Part shown: positions 38,612-46,942 of the stretch, in pieces
Numbering within the stretch: the stretch's first letter is position 1
Layout of the letters: the number at the start of each line of letters is the position of its first letter
Assembly: GCF_018263855.1 (NCBI RefSeq)
Contig: NZ_CP073318.1
Coordinates: 8,122,001 to 8,186,000, forward strand
DNA: 64,000 nt
Direction of reading: 5' to 3'
Source: Kutzneria sp. CA-103260
Lineage (GTDB): Bacteria > Actinomycetota > Actinomycetes > Mycobacteriales > Pseudonocardiaceae
Program-made: the position numbers and the translations under genes
The notes under the pieces: model-generated
Seen by the model: only the letters and a program-made list of their open reading frames with translations
What the model was told of the DNA's origin: nothing
Databases searched by the model: none

Positions 38612-38778
38612 TCGTCTACAGTGGAGCGACACAGTGGGCCGACCGTCCACACTAATGCGCTTCAACTTCGCTCGATCAGCCGATCCTGGTTGTGTAATCG
38701 TCGTGTGACAGTACTAAGTTCGGGTGCGTCGGACTGCACGGTCGGGCAGTCACGTTACTGGGAGGGACCGGATCAGCG

Positions 38779-39039
38779 ATGGCTAGCGTCGAGCAGGTGA
38801 GGGGCCAGATCGGTCTGGCCAAGGAGCAGGCCGAGCGCGGTGCCCAGGCGTTGCAGGAAGCAGAAACCCAGATCGGACAGGCGCAACAGGCCTTCCAGGA
38901 AGCCGCCCAGGGCAGCAACCAGTCCGAGGCCAGCGACGTGAACAACATGTTCACCCACGCGCTGCAGAAGATCGGTGAGGCTCGGGACGCGGTCATGGCC
39001 GCGATGAGCAACGCGGAGTCCTACGCCGGCCGGTTGTGA
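38779..39039 (+). CDS. Small helical protein 1 of the FtsK-like operon
   Basis: The 86-residue protein starts MASVEQVRGQIGLAKEQAERGAQALQEAE and is almost entirely predicted helix with coiled-coil heptads, Gln/Ala/Glu rich, ending SYAGRL. Size and helical build recall WXG100 secretion substrates, but no WXG turn is present. The following gene is a clear paralogue with the same start (MASVEQV) and end (GRL). GGAGGG lies 12 nt upstream of the ATG. It is the first gene of a tight group leading to the FtsK/EccC-like ATPase. Function unknown; partner or substrate of the ATPase is inference. Confidence 0.75.
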   Translation: MASVEQVRGQIGLAKEQAERGAQALQEAETQIGQAQQAFQEAAQGSNQSEASDVNNMFTHALQKIGEARDAVMAAMSNAESYAGRL

Positions 39040-39042
39040 CCG

Positions 39043-39294
39043 GTGGCGTCCGTCGAGCAGGTGCAGGCCTGCATGGCGCTGGTCGGCGACCATCTCCGGA
39101 CCGCTCACCAGCAGCTGAGCGAGGCCTGTGAACGGCTGGCCGAGGCGCACGCGATCCTCACCGAGGCCAGCCGGATGCACCCCCGTTCACTTGTGCCCCC
39201 GGAACTGACCAAGGCGTGCGACCATGCAGGGGAGCAGCTGACGCTGCTGCTGGGCGTCATGGAAGCCGTGGAACGGTTCTCCGGTCGCCTGTGA
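39043..39294 (+). CDS. Small helical protein 2 of the FtsK-like operon
   Basis: The 83-residue paralogue of the preceding protein opens MASVEQVQACMALVGDHLRTAHQQLSEACERLAEAHAILTEA, with a central break (MHPRSLVPPELTKA) making a helix-turn-helix hairpin, and ends ERFSGRL. The GTG at 39043 starts 3 bp after the previous stop, so the pair is almost certainly co-translated. It has two cysteines in the helices that the first copy lacks. No WXG motif. Heterodimer formation with protein 1 is a reasonable but untested idea. Confidence 0.75.
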   Translation: MASVEQVQACMALVGDHLRTAHQQLSEACERLAEAHAILTEASRMHPRSLVPPELTKACDHAGEQLTLLLGVMEAVERFSGRL

Positions 39295-39314
39295 ACTGAC
39301 CGTAGAGGTGGGCG

Positions 39315-42095
39315 TTGAACAGGCGAAACGATCGCCGGCAACGGATACAGGACGCGTTCGCCGCCTTCCACGACGCGGTCGCCGCGGCTCGCGGCGCCGC
39401 CAAGCGGGCGCACGACGTGGCCGCCGTGCAGCAGGCGCGCGAGACGTTCGAGCAGGACCTGCGGGCCCGGGGCATCGACCAGGCCCTGCGCGATCCGGAC
39501 TACGCCGACTCGCTCACCGATCCGCGCCTGGCGGCGATCGTGTCCCAGGCCAAGGAGGACTGGGAGCAGGCCTTCGCCAAGTGGACCAACAACGGTCCAC
39601 GGGCGCTCGCCGACCTGGTCGCCGAACAGGCCCCGGGCAGCGCGTCCGAGGACTACGAGAACTGGCTGGGCCAGATCGGCACGGTCGATGGCCGCGGCCC
39701 GGTGCCGGCCCTGTGGCGGATCGGCACGGCGGTGGCCACCGGCTCGCCGGTGCCGGTGTCGTTCCCGGTCGCGGTGCCGCTGCTCGACCGCTCACACCTG
39801 GCCATCTTCACGTCCTCGGGCAGCCGGCCGCAGGCCGAGAACCTGGTCGAGTCGCTGCTGCTGCGGGTGCTCAGCCACTTCCAGCCCGGCCTGGTGCACG
39901 TGCACGTCTGGGATGTGGGCCAGCTCACGGGTTCGCTGCCCGGGCTGTATCCGTTGACCCGGGCCGGTTTGCTCACCGTGCACGACCCGGCGCGCCCGGG
40001 CGAGATGCTGGACGAGTTGGCCGAGCACATCCGCAAGGTGCACACCACCGTGCTGGTCGGCGGGCACGACTCGTTGCGCTCCATGGAGTCCGACGCCGGG
40101 CTGCGCACCGAGCCGTGGCGGATCGCCGTGCTGTTCGGCCGGCCCGACGCGCTCAAGGACGAGGAGCTGCACAAGCTGCAGCGGATCGCCCGCAACGGCC
40201 TGGCCGCCGGCGTGCAGCTGGTGCTGGTGGACGTCCCGATCACCGTCAACAGTCCTATTGAGACGGTCAAGCTGTTCGACGACCGGCCGTGGCGCACCAC
40301 GATGTCCGGCGAGCACGCCACCTTCCACGTGGATCCGGTGCTGCCGCGGGAGATGGTGCCGCGGGCGTGCGCGACGATCGCCGCCGCCCTGGAGGAACGC
40401 CGCAGCCGGGTGTGCACGTTCGAGGAGCTGCTGCCCGAGCGGTTCTGGTCCTACCAGTCCTCTTCCGGCGTGCAGTCGCCGATCGGGCACCGCGACGGCG
40501 TGGCCGTGCCGATCACCATCGGGGACAGCTCGCCGCACGTGCTGATCGGCGGCCCGAGCGGTTCGGGCAAGACGAACTTCCTGTACGCCATGCTCGGCGG
40601 CCTGGTGGCCCGCTACTCGCCGGCCGAGCTGGAGCTGTACCTGCTGGACTTCAAGGAGGGCGTGTCCTTCGCCCAGTTCGCGCCGGGCCGCAAGGACCCG
40701 ACGTGGCTGCCAAACGCGCGGCTGGTCGGCGTGAACGTCAACCAGGACCGGGAGTTCGGCGTGGCGCTGCTGCGCTTCCTGGCCGACGAGATGCGCCGCC
40801 GGGCCGACGCGGCCAAGCAGCACGAGGTCACCAAGCTGGAGGAGTTGCGGGCCGAGGACCCGGACGGCCGCTGGCCGAGGATCATCGCGGTGATCGACGA
40901 GTTCCAGTACCTGTTCGCGGAGAAGGACGCCGTGACCCGGGAAGCGGTGTCACTGCTGGAGGACGTGGCCCGGCGCGGCCGGTCGCAGGGCATCCACATG
41001 GTACTGGCCAGCCAGGACGTGTCCAGCATCGAGGCGTTCTGGGGCAAGCCGGCGATCTTCGAGCAGTTCACCGTGCGGGTCGCGCTGCCCAAGGCGCGGC
41101 GGGTGCTAACCGACGGCAACACCGAGGCGATCGACCTGCCCCGCTGGCACGCGATCGTCAACCACGAGTCAGGAGTCAAGCAGGGCAACGAGATCGCCCG
41201 GGTGCCGGACGCCACCGGGCGCGGCACCTTCGACCGGGTGCAGGCGCGGCTGTTCGAGATGAAGCCGGCCGACCTGTCGGTGCCGCGGCTGTTCGACGGC
41301 AACCGGGTGCCGGTGCTGGCCGACATGCCCGGTTTCCGGGCGCTGGAGCCGGTTTCCGGCCGCGCGCCGACCGTCCTGTTGGGACAGGTCATCGACGTCG
41401 AGGACCGGGCGGCCCGGGTGTCGCTGGCCCGCGCGCCCGGCCGCAACGTGGCCGTTTTCGGCTCCGTGCTGAAGGAATCGACCAGCGTGCTGGCCGCGGC
41501 GGCGCTTTCCCTGGCCCGGCAGCATGTTCCCGGTCAGGCCCGGTTCACCGTGGCCCCGATGATCGACGACGCGATGCCGGCGGCGGATGCGCTGACCGCT
41601 CGGCTGCGGGGCTTCGGGCACGACGTGACCCAGGTCGGCCTGGACGGCATCCGCCAGCACCTGGCCGTGGTGGCCAAGGAGCTGGAGGAGCGGCTGTCCG
41701 GCGCGGTGCTCGACCAGCCGGTGCCGCACTATCTGGTGCTGTACGGCATGGACGCGGCCAACTCGGTGCTGGAGACCAAGGATCCGGAGACCCGGGTGTC
41801 CGGTGTGGACAGTTTTCGGCAGGTGCTCAAGAGCGGCCCCGAGCACCGGACCCACCTGATCGGCTGGTGGCGCAGCCCCGCGCGGCTGAAGAACCTGCTG
41901 ATGATGGGCGCGTCGGCCGACGACATCGGCGCCTGGGTCGGCTTCGACGTGCAGGGCCAGGACCTCAACGCCTACGCCCCCGGCCAGCTGATCACCTGGT
42001 CGCCGCGACCGGGCCGCGGCCTGTTCTTCGACCGGTACGAGCACGCCCGGCCGCAGGTGGTCATCCCGTTCGACACCGATGGGGAGCAGCCTTGA
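39315..42095 (+). CDS. Soluble FtsK/EccC-like ATPase
   Basis: The 926-residue protein has an N-terminal helical segment (1-100), a region at about 150-390 resembling a degenerate ATPase domain, and a canonical FtsK/SpoIIIE-type P-loop domain at about 395-640. Walker A is GGPSGSGKT (412-420) and Walker B IIAVIDEF (523-530). Downstream are GRSQGIHMVLASQDVSS and a further degenerate domain (about 690-900). No membrane segments are visible, unlike FtsK or ESX EccC. The TTG start at 39315 follows GAGGTGGGCG, and the TGA overlaps the next TTG. Domain series and small helical neighbours recall type VII secretion motors, but a DNA-pumping or defence role is equally possible. Confidence 0.85.
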   Translation: MNRRNDRRQRIQDAFAAFHDAVAAARGAAKRAHDVAAVQQARETFEQDLRARGIDQALRDPDYADSLTDPRLAAIVSQAKEDWEQAFAKWTNNGPRALADLVAEQAPGSASEDYENWLGQIGTVDGRGPVPALWRIGTAVATGSPVPVSFPVAVPLLDRSHLAIFTSSGSRPQAENLVESLLLRVLSHFQPGLVHVHVWDVGQLTGSLPGLYPLTRAGLLTVHDPARPGEMLDELAEHIRKVHTTVLVGGHDSLRSMESDAGLRTEPWRIAVLFGRPDALKDEELHKLQRIARNGLAAGVQLVLVDVPITVNSPIETVKLFDDRPWRTTMSGEHATFHVDPVLPREMVPRACATIAAALEERRSRVCTFEELLPERFWSYQSSSGVQSPIGHRDGVAVPITIGDSSPHVLIGGPSGSGKTNFLYAMLGGLVARYSPAELELYLLDFKEGVSFAQFAPGRKDPTWLPNARLVGVNVNQDREFGVALLRFLADEMRRRADAAKQHEVTKLEELRAEDPDGRWPRIIAVIDEFQYLFAEKDAVTREAVSLLEDVARRGRSQGIHMVLASQDVSSIEAFWGKPAIFEQFTVRVALPKARRVLTDGNTEAIDLPRWHAIVNHESGVKQGNEIARVPDATGRGTFDRVQARLFEMKPADLSVPRLFDGNRVPVLADMPGFRALEPVSGRAPTVLLGQVIDVEDRAARVSLARAPGRNVAVFGSVLKESTSVLAAAALSLARQHVPGQARFTVAPMIDDAMPAADALTARLRGFGHDVTQVGLDGIRQHLAVVAKELEERLSGAVLDQPVPHYLVLYGMDAANSVLETKDPETRVSGVDSFRQVLKSGPEHRTHLIGWWRSPARLKNLLMMGASADDIGAWVGFDVQGQDLNAYAPGQLITWSPRPGRGLFFDRYEHARPQVVIPFDTDGEQP

Positions 42096-42457
42096 CCGAC
42101 GCGATCGGCGCCGTCGAGCGCTACAAGGAGATCATCGGCTGGATCGGCGACGCCGTGCAGGAGATGCGCGAGCACGACGCCGAGCGCGGCGTGGTGGTCA
42201 CCACCCGGCTGGACGACGCGATGGCCGCCACCAACGAGATGCTGACCCGGGCCGACCAGAGCATGGCCCGGATCGACGAGCTGTGGCTGCAGGCGGTCGG
42301 GGAGCTGTTCAACGAGCGCTGGATGCAGGTGACGCCCATCCCCCGCCCGGACACCAACGTGCCGCCACGACCGCTGGAGTTCTACGAGGCCGAGGTGGAG
42401 AAGACCCAGCTGGCCCTGATCGACGCCATCCGCAAGAAGGGCCTCCTCGGCCGATAA
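42092..42457 (+). CDS. Small helical protein 3 of the FtsK-like operon
   Basis: The 121-residue product begins at a TTG overlapping the ATPase stop (TTGA), with GGGGAG 5 nt upstream. Residues 1-80 are predicted helical (IGAVERYKEIIGWIGDAVQEMREHD, then RLDDAMAATNEMLTRADQSMARIDELW). A Pro-rich turn (IPRPDTNVPPRPLEF) precedes a final helix ending KKGLLGR. It is not a close paralogue of proteins 1 and 2. Strict translational coupling argues that it works with the ATPase. Function unknown. Confidence 0.78.
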   Translation: MTDAIGAVERYKEIIGWIGDAVQEMREHDAERGVVVTTRLDDAMAATNEMLTRADQSMARIDELWLQAVGELFNERWMQVTPIPRPDTNVPPRPLEFYEAEVEKTQLALIDAIRKKGLLGR

Positions 42458-42465
42458 GCACGCAT

Positions 42466-42576
42466 GTCTCCAAGACCCACAAACCCGGGTTCGGACGGTC
42501 TTCAACGACCCCAAACGTGACGCCGGGTTTGGGGTCGTTGAAGACCTCGTGCGGCGGGTTTGTAGGTCTTGGAGAC
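42466..42576. repeat. Nested inverted-repeat element B
   Basis: Outer arms 42466-42487 and 42555-42576 match at 21 of 22 positions and begin GTCTCCAAGACC. Inner arms 42497-42516 and 42527-42546 are perfectly complementary over 20 bp. The outer arms match those of element A (16055-16180), while the inner arms differ in sequence. It starts 9 bp after the FtsK-operon stop and may also serve as a terminator. Confidence 0.88.
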
Positions 42577-42656
42577 GCTCATACCGTGACCGTCGCCACT
42601 CGCGGGAACAGCCCGTTGGGTCCAAGGTGTTGGCAGTAGTGAACACCAATTACTGA

Positions 42657-42666
42657 ACTGATCAGT
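42657..42666. promoter_or_regulatory. Short palindrome upstream of the MDR gene
   Basis: ACTGATCAGT is a perfect 10-bp palindrome 21 bp before the ATG at 42688. It resembles half of a TetR-type site. No regulator gene is adjacent, so its factor is unknown. Confidence 0.35.
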
Positions 42667-42687
42667 CTCGAAAATGGAGGCTTCGCC

Positions 42688-43701
42688 ATGTCTGTGCCGA
42701 CCACCGTCCGCGAGATCAGGCTCGCCGCCCGGCCCAACGGCTGGCCGACCGAGGAGACCTTCGAGCTCGCGGAAGCCCCGCTGGTGGTCGAGCCGAACCG
42801 GCTCGTGGTCCGCAACCTGTTCATGAGCGTCGACCCGTACATGCGCGGCCGGATGAACGACGTCAAGTCCTACAGCCCGCCGTTCCAGGTCGGCAAGGTC
42901 ATGGAGGGCGGCGCGGTCGGCGAGGTCATCCAGTCCGACGTCGAGGGCTTCGCGGTCGGCGACATCGTGCTGCACTTCCAGGGTTGGCGCGACTACGCGG
43001 TCCTGCACCCCAAGACCGCGGTCAAGGTGGACCCGCAGGCCGCCCCGATCAGCACCTATCTCGGCGTGCTGGGCATGCCCGGCCTCACCGCGTACGCCGG
43101 TCTGCTGCGCTCCGGCGAGTTCAAGGAGGGCGACACCGTCTTCGTGTCCGGTGCGGCCGGCGCGGTCGGCCAGATCGTCGGGCAGCTGGCCAAGCTCAAG
43201 GGGGCCAAGCGGGTCATCGGCAGCGCCGGCAGCGCCGACAAGGTCAAGTACCTGACCGAGGAGCTGGGCTTCGACGCCGCCTTCAACTACAAGGACGGCT
43301 CGGTCACCGAGCTGCTGGCGCAGGCCGCTCCGGACGGCATCGAGCTGTACTTCGACAACGTCGGCGGCGACCACCTGGAGGCCGCCATCAACAGCCTCAA
43401 CGTGCACGGCCGGGTCGCGGTCTGCGGCATGATCTCCGTCTACAACTCGACCGAGGCCACCCCGGCACCGCGCAACCTTGCCCAGGTCATCGCCAAGCGC
43501 CTCACCATCCGCGGCCTGCTCGTCGGCGACCACTACGACCTCCAGCCGCAGTTCGTCGGCGAGGTCGCGCCGCTGGTGTCCGGCGGCAAGCTGAAGTACA
43601 CCGAGACCGTCGTGGAGGGCCTGGAGAACGCCCCGCAGGCGTTCCTCGGCATGCTGCGCGGCGAGAACACCGGCAAGATGCTGGTCAAGATCGCCGACTG
43701 A
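42688..43701 (+). CDS. NADP-dependent oxidoreductase of the MDR superfamily (leukotriene B4 dehydrogenase-like)
   Basis: The 337-residue protein lacks zinc ligands and matches the prostaglandin reductase/CurA-like MDR group: FMSVDPYMRGRMND near 46-59, LGVLGMPGLTAYAGLL, nucleotide motif VSGAAGAVGQIVGQLAKLKG near 153-172 and YFDNVGGDHLEAAI. Such enzymes reduce activated C=C bonds of enones with NADPH. The ATG at 42688 follows GGAGG. It is a single-gene unit: element B and a short palindrome lie upstream and a strong terminator downstream. Confidence 0.9.
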   Translation: MSVPTTVREIRLAARPNGWPTEETFELAEAPLVVEPNRLVVRNLFMSVDPYMRGRMNDVKSYSPPFQVGKVMEGGAVGEVIQSDVEGFAVGDIVLHFQGWRDYAVLHPKTAVKVDPQAAPISTYLGVLGMPGLTAYAGLLRSGEFKEGDTVFVSGAAGAVGQIVGQLAKLKGAKRVIGSAGSADKVKYLTEELGFDAAFNYKDGSVTELLAQAAPDGIELYFDNVGGDHLEAAINSLNVHGRVAVCGMISVYNSTEATPAPRNLAQVIAKRLTIRGLLVGDHYDLQPQFVGEVAPLVSGGKLKYTETVVEGLENAPQAFLGMLRGENTGKMLVKIAD

Positions 43702-43716
43702 CGCTTTCTCGACACC

Positions 43717-43752
43717 GCCCCGGCCAACCCCTGCTTGGTCGGGGCCGTTTTT
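43717..43752 (+). terminator. Rho-independent terminator after the MDR gene
   Basis: GCCCCGGCCAA (43717-43727) pairs with 43735-43745 with one mismatch around a 7-nt loop, followed by CGTTTTT. It abuts the 3' end of the convergent amidohydrolase gene and may serve both directions. Confidence 0.87.
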
Positions 43753-43755
43753 CAC

Positions 43756-44709
43756 CTAGACGACTCGCCCCTGGTGCACCACGACCGTGGGCGCGCGGCG
43801 TTCACGGATCACTTCGGCCACGGTTTCCCCGGGCAGCACAACGAACTCCGCCCGATCCCCCTCGACCAGCCCGTGGTCGCGTTCGCCCAGCACTGCCGCG
43901 CCGCCACGGGTCGCGGTGTCGGCGCACATCTCGATCATCGGGTCGGCGGTGTAGCCCTCGGCCTCGGCCAGCTCCCACACGTCGATGCCGCCGATGCCGA
44001 CGCGAACACCGCCCCAGCGGAGTTTGCGCAGCGGCAACGGTTTGGTGGCGGCCACCGCGACGTCGGCCTCGGCCAGGCGATCGATGAGCTCGTCCTGACG
44101 ATCGGGATCCACAGTGGACAGAGCGGTGGCGTGCACGACGCTGACCCGGCCCCGCATGTCCAGGGCGGCGGTCCGCTCGCAGATCAGCTCAAGCTCGAAC
44201 GCCCCGAGCTCGCCGGGGTCGTCGAGCTGGATGTCCACGCCGCACTGGTGCTTGTCGGCCAGCCCGAACACCACATCCAGGTGCCGCACGGGATCGCGGT
44301 CGACGCGGGCCGGATCGATGCCGCCGACCAGATCCGCGCCGGCCGTCAGGGCGGCGTCGAGGGCATCCATGCCGGTGATCGCGCCGGTCGGCGACAGGGC
44401 GACCAGCTGCACCTCGACCAGGCCGAGCAGATCGGCCCGCCGGGCCAGGGCGTCGTCCATCGCGGCGACCGGCACGTGCGCCCGGATCATGGTGGTGCCG
44501 GGACGTAACGTGTCCAAACGACCGTGGGCGTCGACGAAGGACGGCAGCAACACGCCGCCCCCGCCGTCGACCACCGGGACTCCGTCCGGGGCGACCAGCC
44601 CGACGCCGATCTGGTCGATCCGGCCGTTGAGACAGAGCACGTCGACCGCGGGCAGCTCGGCCGCGCTCGGCCACGGCCGAACGCCCCTGATCAGCAGTTC
44701 TCCACTCAT
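43756..44709 (-). CDS. Amidohydrolase-family protein, cytosine deaminase-like, with altered metal site
   Basis: The 317-residue product follows the amidohydrolase plan: beta-sandwich start (LLIRGVRPWP, LNGRIDQIG), FVDAHGRLDTLRPG, then a shortened barrel with SVVHATALS, and a C-terminal sandwich (ERDHGLVEGDRAEFVVLPGETVAEVI). The usual HxH metal pair at the barrel entrance reads H-G-R, so the second histidine is lost, and the chain is about 80-100 residues shorter than cytosine deaminase-type members. Catalysis as a metal hydrolase is therefore doubtful. It lies 9 bp downstream of the FAD oxidase gene, so the two are likely co-transcribed. Confidence 0.78.
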   Translation of the reverse strand: MSGELLIRGVRPWPSAAELPAVDVLCLNGRIDQIGVGLVAPDGVPVVDGGGGVLLPSFVDAHGRLDTLRPGTTMIRAHVPVAAMDDALARRADLLGLVEVQLVALSPTGAITGMDALDAALTAGADLVGGIDPARVDRDPVRHLDVVFGLADKHQCGVDIQLDDPGELGAFELELICERTAALDMRGRVSVVHATALSTVDPDRQDELIDRLAEADVAVAATKPLPLRKLRWGGVRVGIGGIDVWELAEAEGYTADPMIEMCADTATRGGAAVLGERDHGLVEGDRAEFVVLPGETVAEVIRERRAPTVVVHQGRVV

Positions 44710-44718
44710 CTCGGGAGG

Positions 44719-46347
44719 TTAACCCCGATCGGCCGCCGGCAACAGCTTTCCGGGATTGAGCACGCCGGTCGGGTCCAGGGCCTTCTTCACCGAGGTCATC
44801 ACCTCGATGCCCAGCGCGCCGACCTCGCCCGCCAGATACGGGGCGTGGTCGGTGCCGACGGCGTGGTGGTGGGTGATCGTGCCGAGCGGCGCGATCGCCT
44901 GGGACGCCGCCTTCTTCGCCCGCTGCCACTGCCCGATCGGGTCGTCGTCGGCCCGCGCGGCCAGCACGGTGAAGTACAGCGAGGCGCCCGTCTCGTACGC
45001 GTGCGACACGTGACACATGACCACCGCGCGGTTCAGCGAACGTTGCAAGGCCCCTCGGACGGCCGAGCGAAGGGTGCTCAGCTGCGACCAGTGCGTCGCG
45101 GTCTCCAGCGTCTCCACGCACACGCCGGCGTCGAGCAGCGAATCCCGTTGCCGCGGCCCGGAGAACCGGCCGTGCCGCCACGATTCCCCGATCAGCCGGC
45201 CCAGCCGCACCGCCCGGTGGGCCCGCAGCGCCCGCAGCGTCCCGGCGCGGCGGACGGCCAGCTCGCCGGCCGATCCGGCCTCCCAGCCCAGGATCAGCAG
45301 GCACGGGTCGGCGATCCGGCGGGCCCGCAGGTACGTCTTGACCGCGCCGGCCCGCACCCCGCCGGTCAGGGCCAGCTGCACCTCGGTCTCGTCGGTGTCG
45401 GACAGCCGGGTCACGTCGGCCAGCACGCGGTGCTGGGCCAGGTCCCGGATGGCGTCGGTGGCCTTGTCCCAGCCGTCCAGGAAGTAGCCCTCGTACCGGG
45501 TGTGCGTGGCCACCGGCCGGACCCGCAGCGTCACCTCGGTGATCACGCCGAACGCGCCCTCGCTGCCGATCACCAGCTGCTTGAGGTCGGGGCCGGCGGC
45601 GGTGGCCGGGGCGACGCCCAGGTTGAGCTCGCCGAGCGGGGTGGCCAGCCGCACGCCGTCGACCATGTCCTCGAACCGGCCGTAGCCGGCCGAGGCCTGC
45701 CCGGCCGAGCGGGTCGCGGCGAAGCCGCCGATGGTGGCCCGTTCGAAGGACTGCGGGAAGTGGCCGAGGGTGAAGCCGTGCGCGGCGAGCATGCGTTCGG
45801 CGTCGGTGGCCCGCACGCCGGCCTGCAGCACGACCAGCCGGGACAGCGGGTCGATGGACACCAGCCGGTTGAGCCGGGTCAGGTCGAGCACGATCACCGC
45901 GTGCTTGCCGCCGCGCAGCGCGGTCACGCCGCCGACCACGGAAGTGCCGCCGCCGAAGGGAATCACACCGATGTCGTGCTCCGCGCACGCCTTGAGCACG
46001 GCGACCACCTCATCGGGATCGCCCGGCAGCACCACCGCGTCCGGCACGGCCAGGTCGCCACAGCCACGATGCTTGAGCAGGTCCACATAGGACATACCGC
46101 CGGACCGACCGAGGCGGGCGTTGCGGTCCAGCAATACGTTGTCCGCGCCGACCACCGCCTCCAGCGCCGCTCTGCCGACGATCGACAGCTCCGGATCCGG
46201 CACGGTCAGCACCGAGTCCGGCGCGACCGGCGTCGGGTGTTCGGCGAGGCCGGTCCTGGCCCGCAGCCAGCGCAGCGCGTGCGCGGGCAGCACGTGCTCG
46301 CCGAGCGTCCAGCCGCCCCGAAGGGTGTGATCGATCCCCGGTTCCAT
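44719..46347 (-). CDS. FAD-binding oxidase, alkyl-DHAP synthase-like (AGPS/VAO family)
   Basis: The 542-residue flavoprotein has a PCMH-type FAD domain: PDAVVLPGDPDEVVAVLKACAEHDIGVIPFGGGTSVVGG near 102-141, then GHFPQSFERATIGGFAATRSAGQASAGYGRFEDMV, a signature of alkyldihydroxyacetonephosphate synthase. The cap domain with KQLVIGSEGAFGVITEVTLRVRP and a C-terminal VGTDHAPYLAGEVG follow. AGPS swaps an acyl for an alkyl chain in ether lipid synthesis; bacterial members may act on other substrates. I chose the ATG at 46347; an in-frame ATG at 46365 would overlap the divergent TetR start. It faces a TetR-GlpD pair across 16 bp. Confidence 0.85.
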   Translation of the reverse strand: MEPGIDHTLRGGWTLGEHVLPAHALRWLRARTGLAEHPTPVAPDSVLTVPDPELSIVGRAALEAVVGADNVLLDRNARLGRSGGMSYVDLLKHRGCGDLAVPDAVVLPGDPDEVVAVLKACAEHDIGVIPFGGGTSVVGGVTALRGGKHAVIVLDLTRLNRLVSIDPLSRLVVLQAGVRATDAERMLAAHGFTLGHFPQSFERATIGGFAATRSAGQASAGYGRFEDMVDGVRLATPLGELNLGVAPATAAGPDLKQLVIGSEGAFGVITEVTLRVRPVATHTRYEGYFLDGWDKATDAIRDLAQHRVLADVTRLSDTDETEVQLALTGGVRAGAVKTYLRARRIADPCLLILGWEAGSAGELAVRRAGTLRALRAHRAVRLGRLIGESWRHGRFSGPRQRDSLLDAGVCVETLETATHWSQLSTLRSAVRGALQRSLNRAVVMCHVSHAYETGASLYFTVLAARADDDPIGQWQRAKKAASQAIAPLGTITHHHAVGTDHAPYLAGEVGALGIEVMTSVKKALDPTGVLNPGKLLPAADRG

Positions 46348-46363
46348 TGCTACAGTGTTACAC
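46348..46363. promoter_or_regulatory. Very short divergent promoter region (FAD oxidase / TetR)
   Basis: Only 16 bp separate the two start codons. The sequence across them contains GTGTTACAC-like dyad symmetry. Both promoters must overlap the coding starts or lie inside the opposite gene, which would couple their control through the TetR protein. Confidence 0.4.
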
Positions 46364-46942
46364 ATGCCGTCACAACGTCACAGCGTCCGAGTCGGGGACG
46401 ACGTCCTGCTGGACGCCGCGCACAAGTGCGTCCTGCTGGTCGGTGTGCGGCGCACCACGCTGACCGACGTGGCCCGGGAGGCCGGCGTCAGCCGGATGAC
46501 GCTCTATCGGCGCTTCCCGGACGTGCGCAGCCTGGTCGCGGCCCTGATGACCAGGGAGTTCGGCGCGCTGCTGGGCGAGGTCGGGCCCGGCCGGACCGGG
46601 CGTGAGCGGCTGGTCAGCGGGGCCGTCGGCACCGTCCGCCGGCTGCTGGCCAACCCGCTGATGGCGGCCGTGCTGGACCGTGACGCCGAACTGCTGCTGC
46701 CCTACGTCGTGGAACGGCTCGGGGCCACCCAGCGGATCGCCGAGCAGTTCCTCCGGGTCGGGCTGGCCGCCGGGCACGAGGACGGCTCCGTCCGGCCCGG
46801 CGACCTGGACGTGCAGGCCCGGACGCTGCTGCTGATGGTGCAGTCGTTCGTGCTGTCGGTCCGACCGGCGATCGCCGAACTGGACCCGGACGCCGTCTTC
46901 GACGAACTGTCGGAGATGTTGGAAGGGGCGCTGCGGCCGTGA
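46364..46942 (+). CDS. TetR family regulator
   Basis: The 192-residue protein has a TetR head: DVLLDAAHKCVLLVGVRRTTLTDVAREAGVSRMTLYRRFPDVRSLVAALM at about 11-60. A helical ligand domain completes it. The ATG at 46364 is used; a start at 46355 would add three residues. Its TGA overlaps the GTG of the GlpD gene (GTGA), and it is divergent from the FAD oxidase. It therefore likely senses a lipid or glycerol-phosphate metabolite and represses both sides. Ligand unknown. Confidence 0.87.
   Translation: MPSQRHSVRVGDDVLLDAAHKCVLLVGVRRTTLTDVAREAGVSRMTLYRRFPDVRSLVAALMTREFGALLGEVGPGRTGRERLVSGAVGTVRRLLANPLMAAVLDRDAELLLPYVVERLGATQRIAEQFLRVGLAAGHEDGSVRPGDLDVQARTLLLMVQSFVLSVRPAIAELDPDAVFDELSEMLEGALRP

Noticed and set aside
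38779-42457. Classical ESX/type VII secretion locus or cell-division FtsK
   Set aside because: No WXG turn, no EccB/EccD/MycP genes, and the ATPase lacks membrane segments and a gamma domain.
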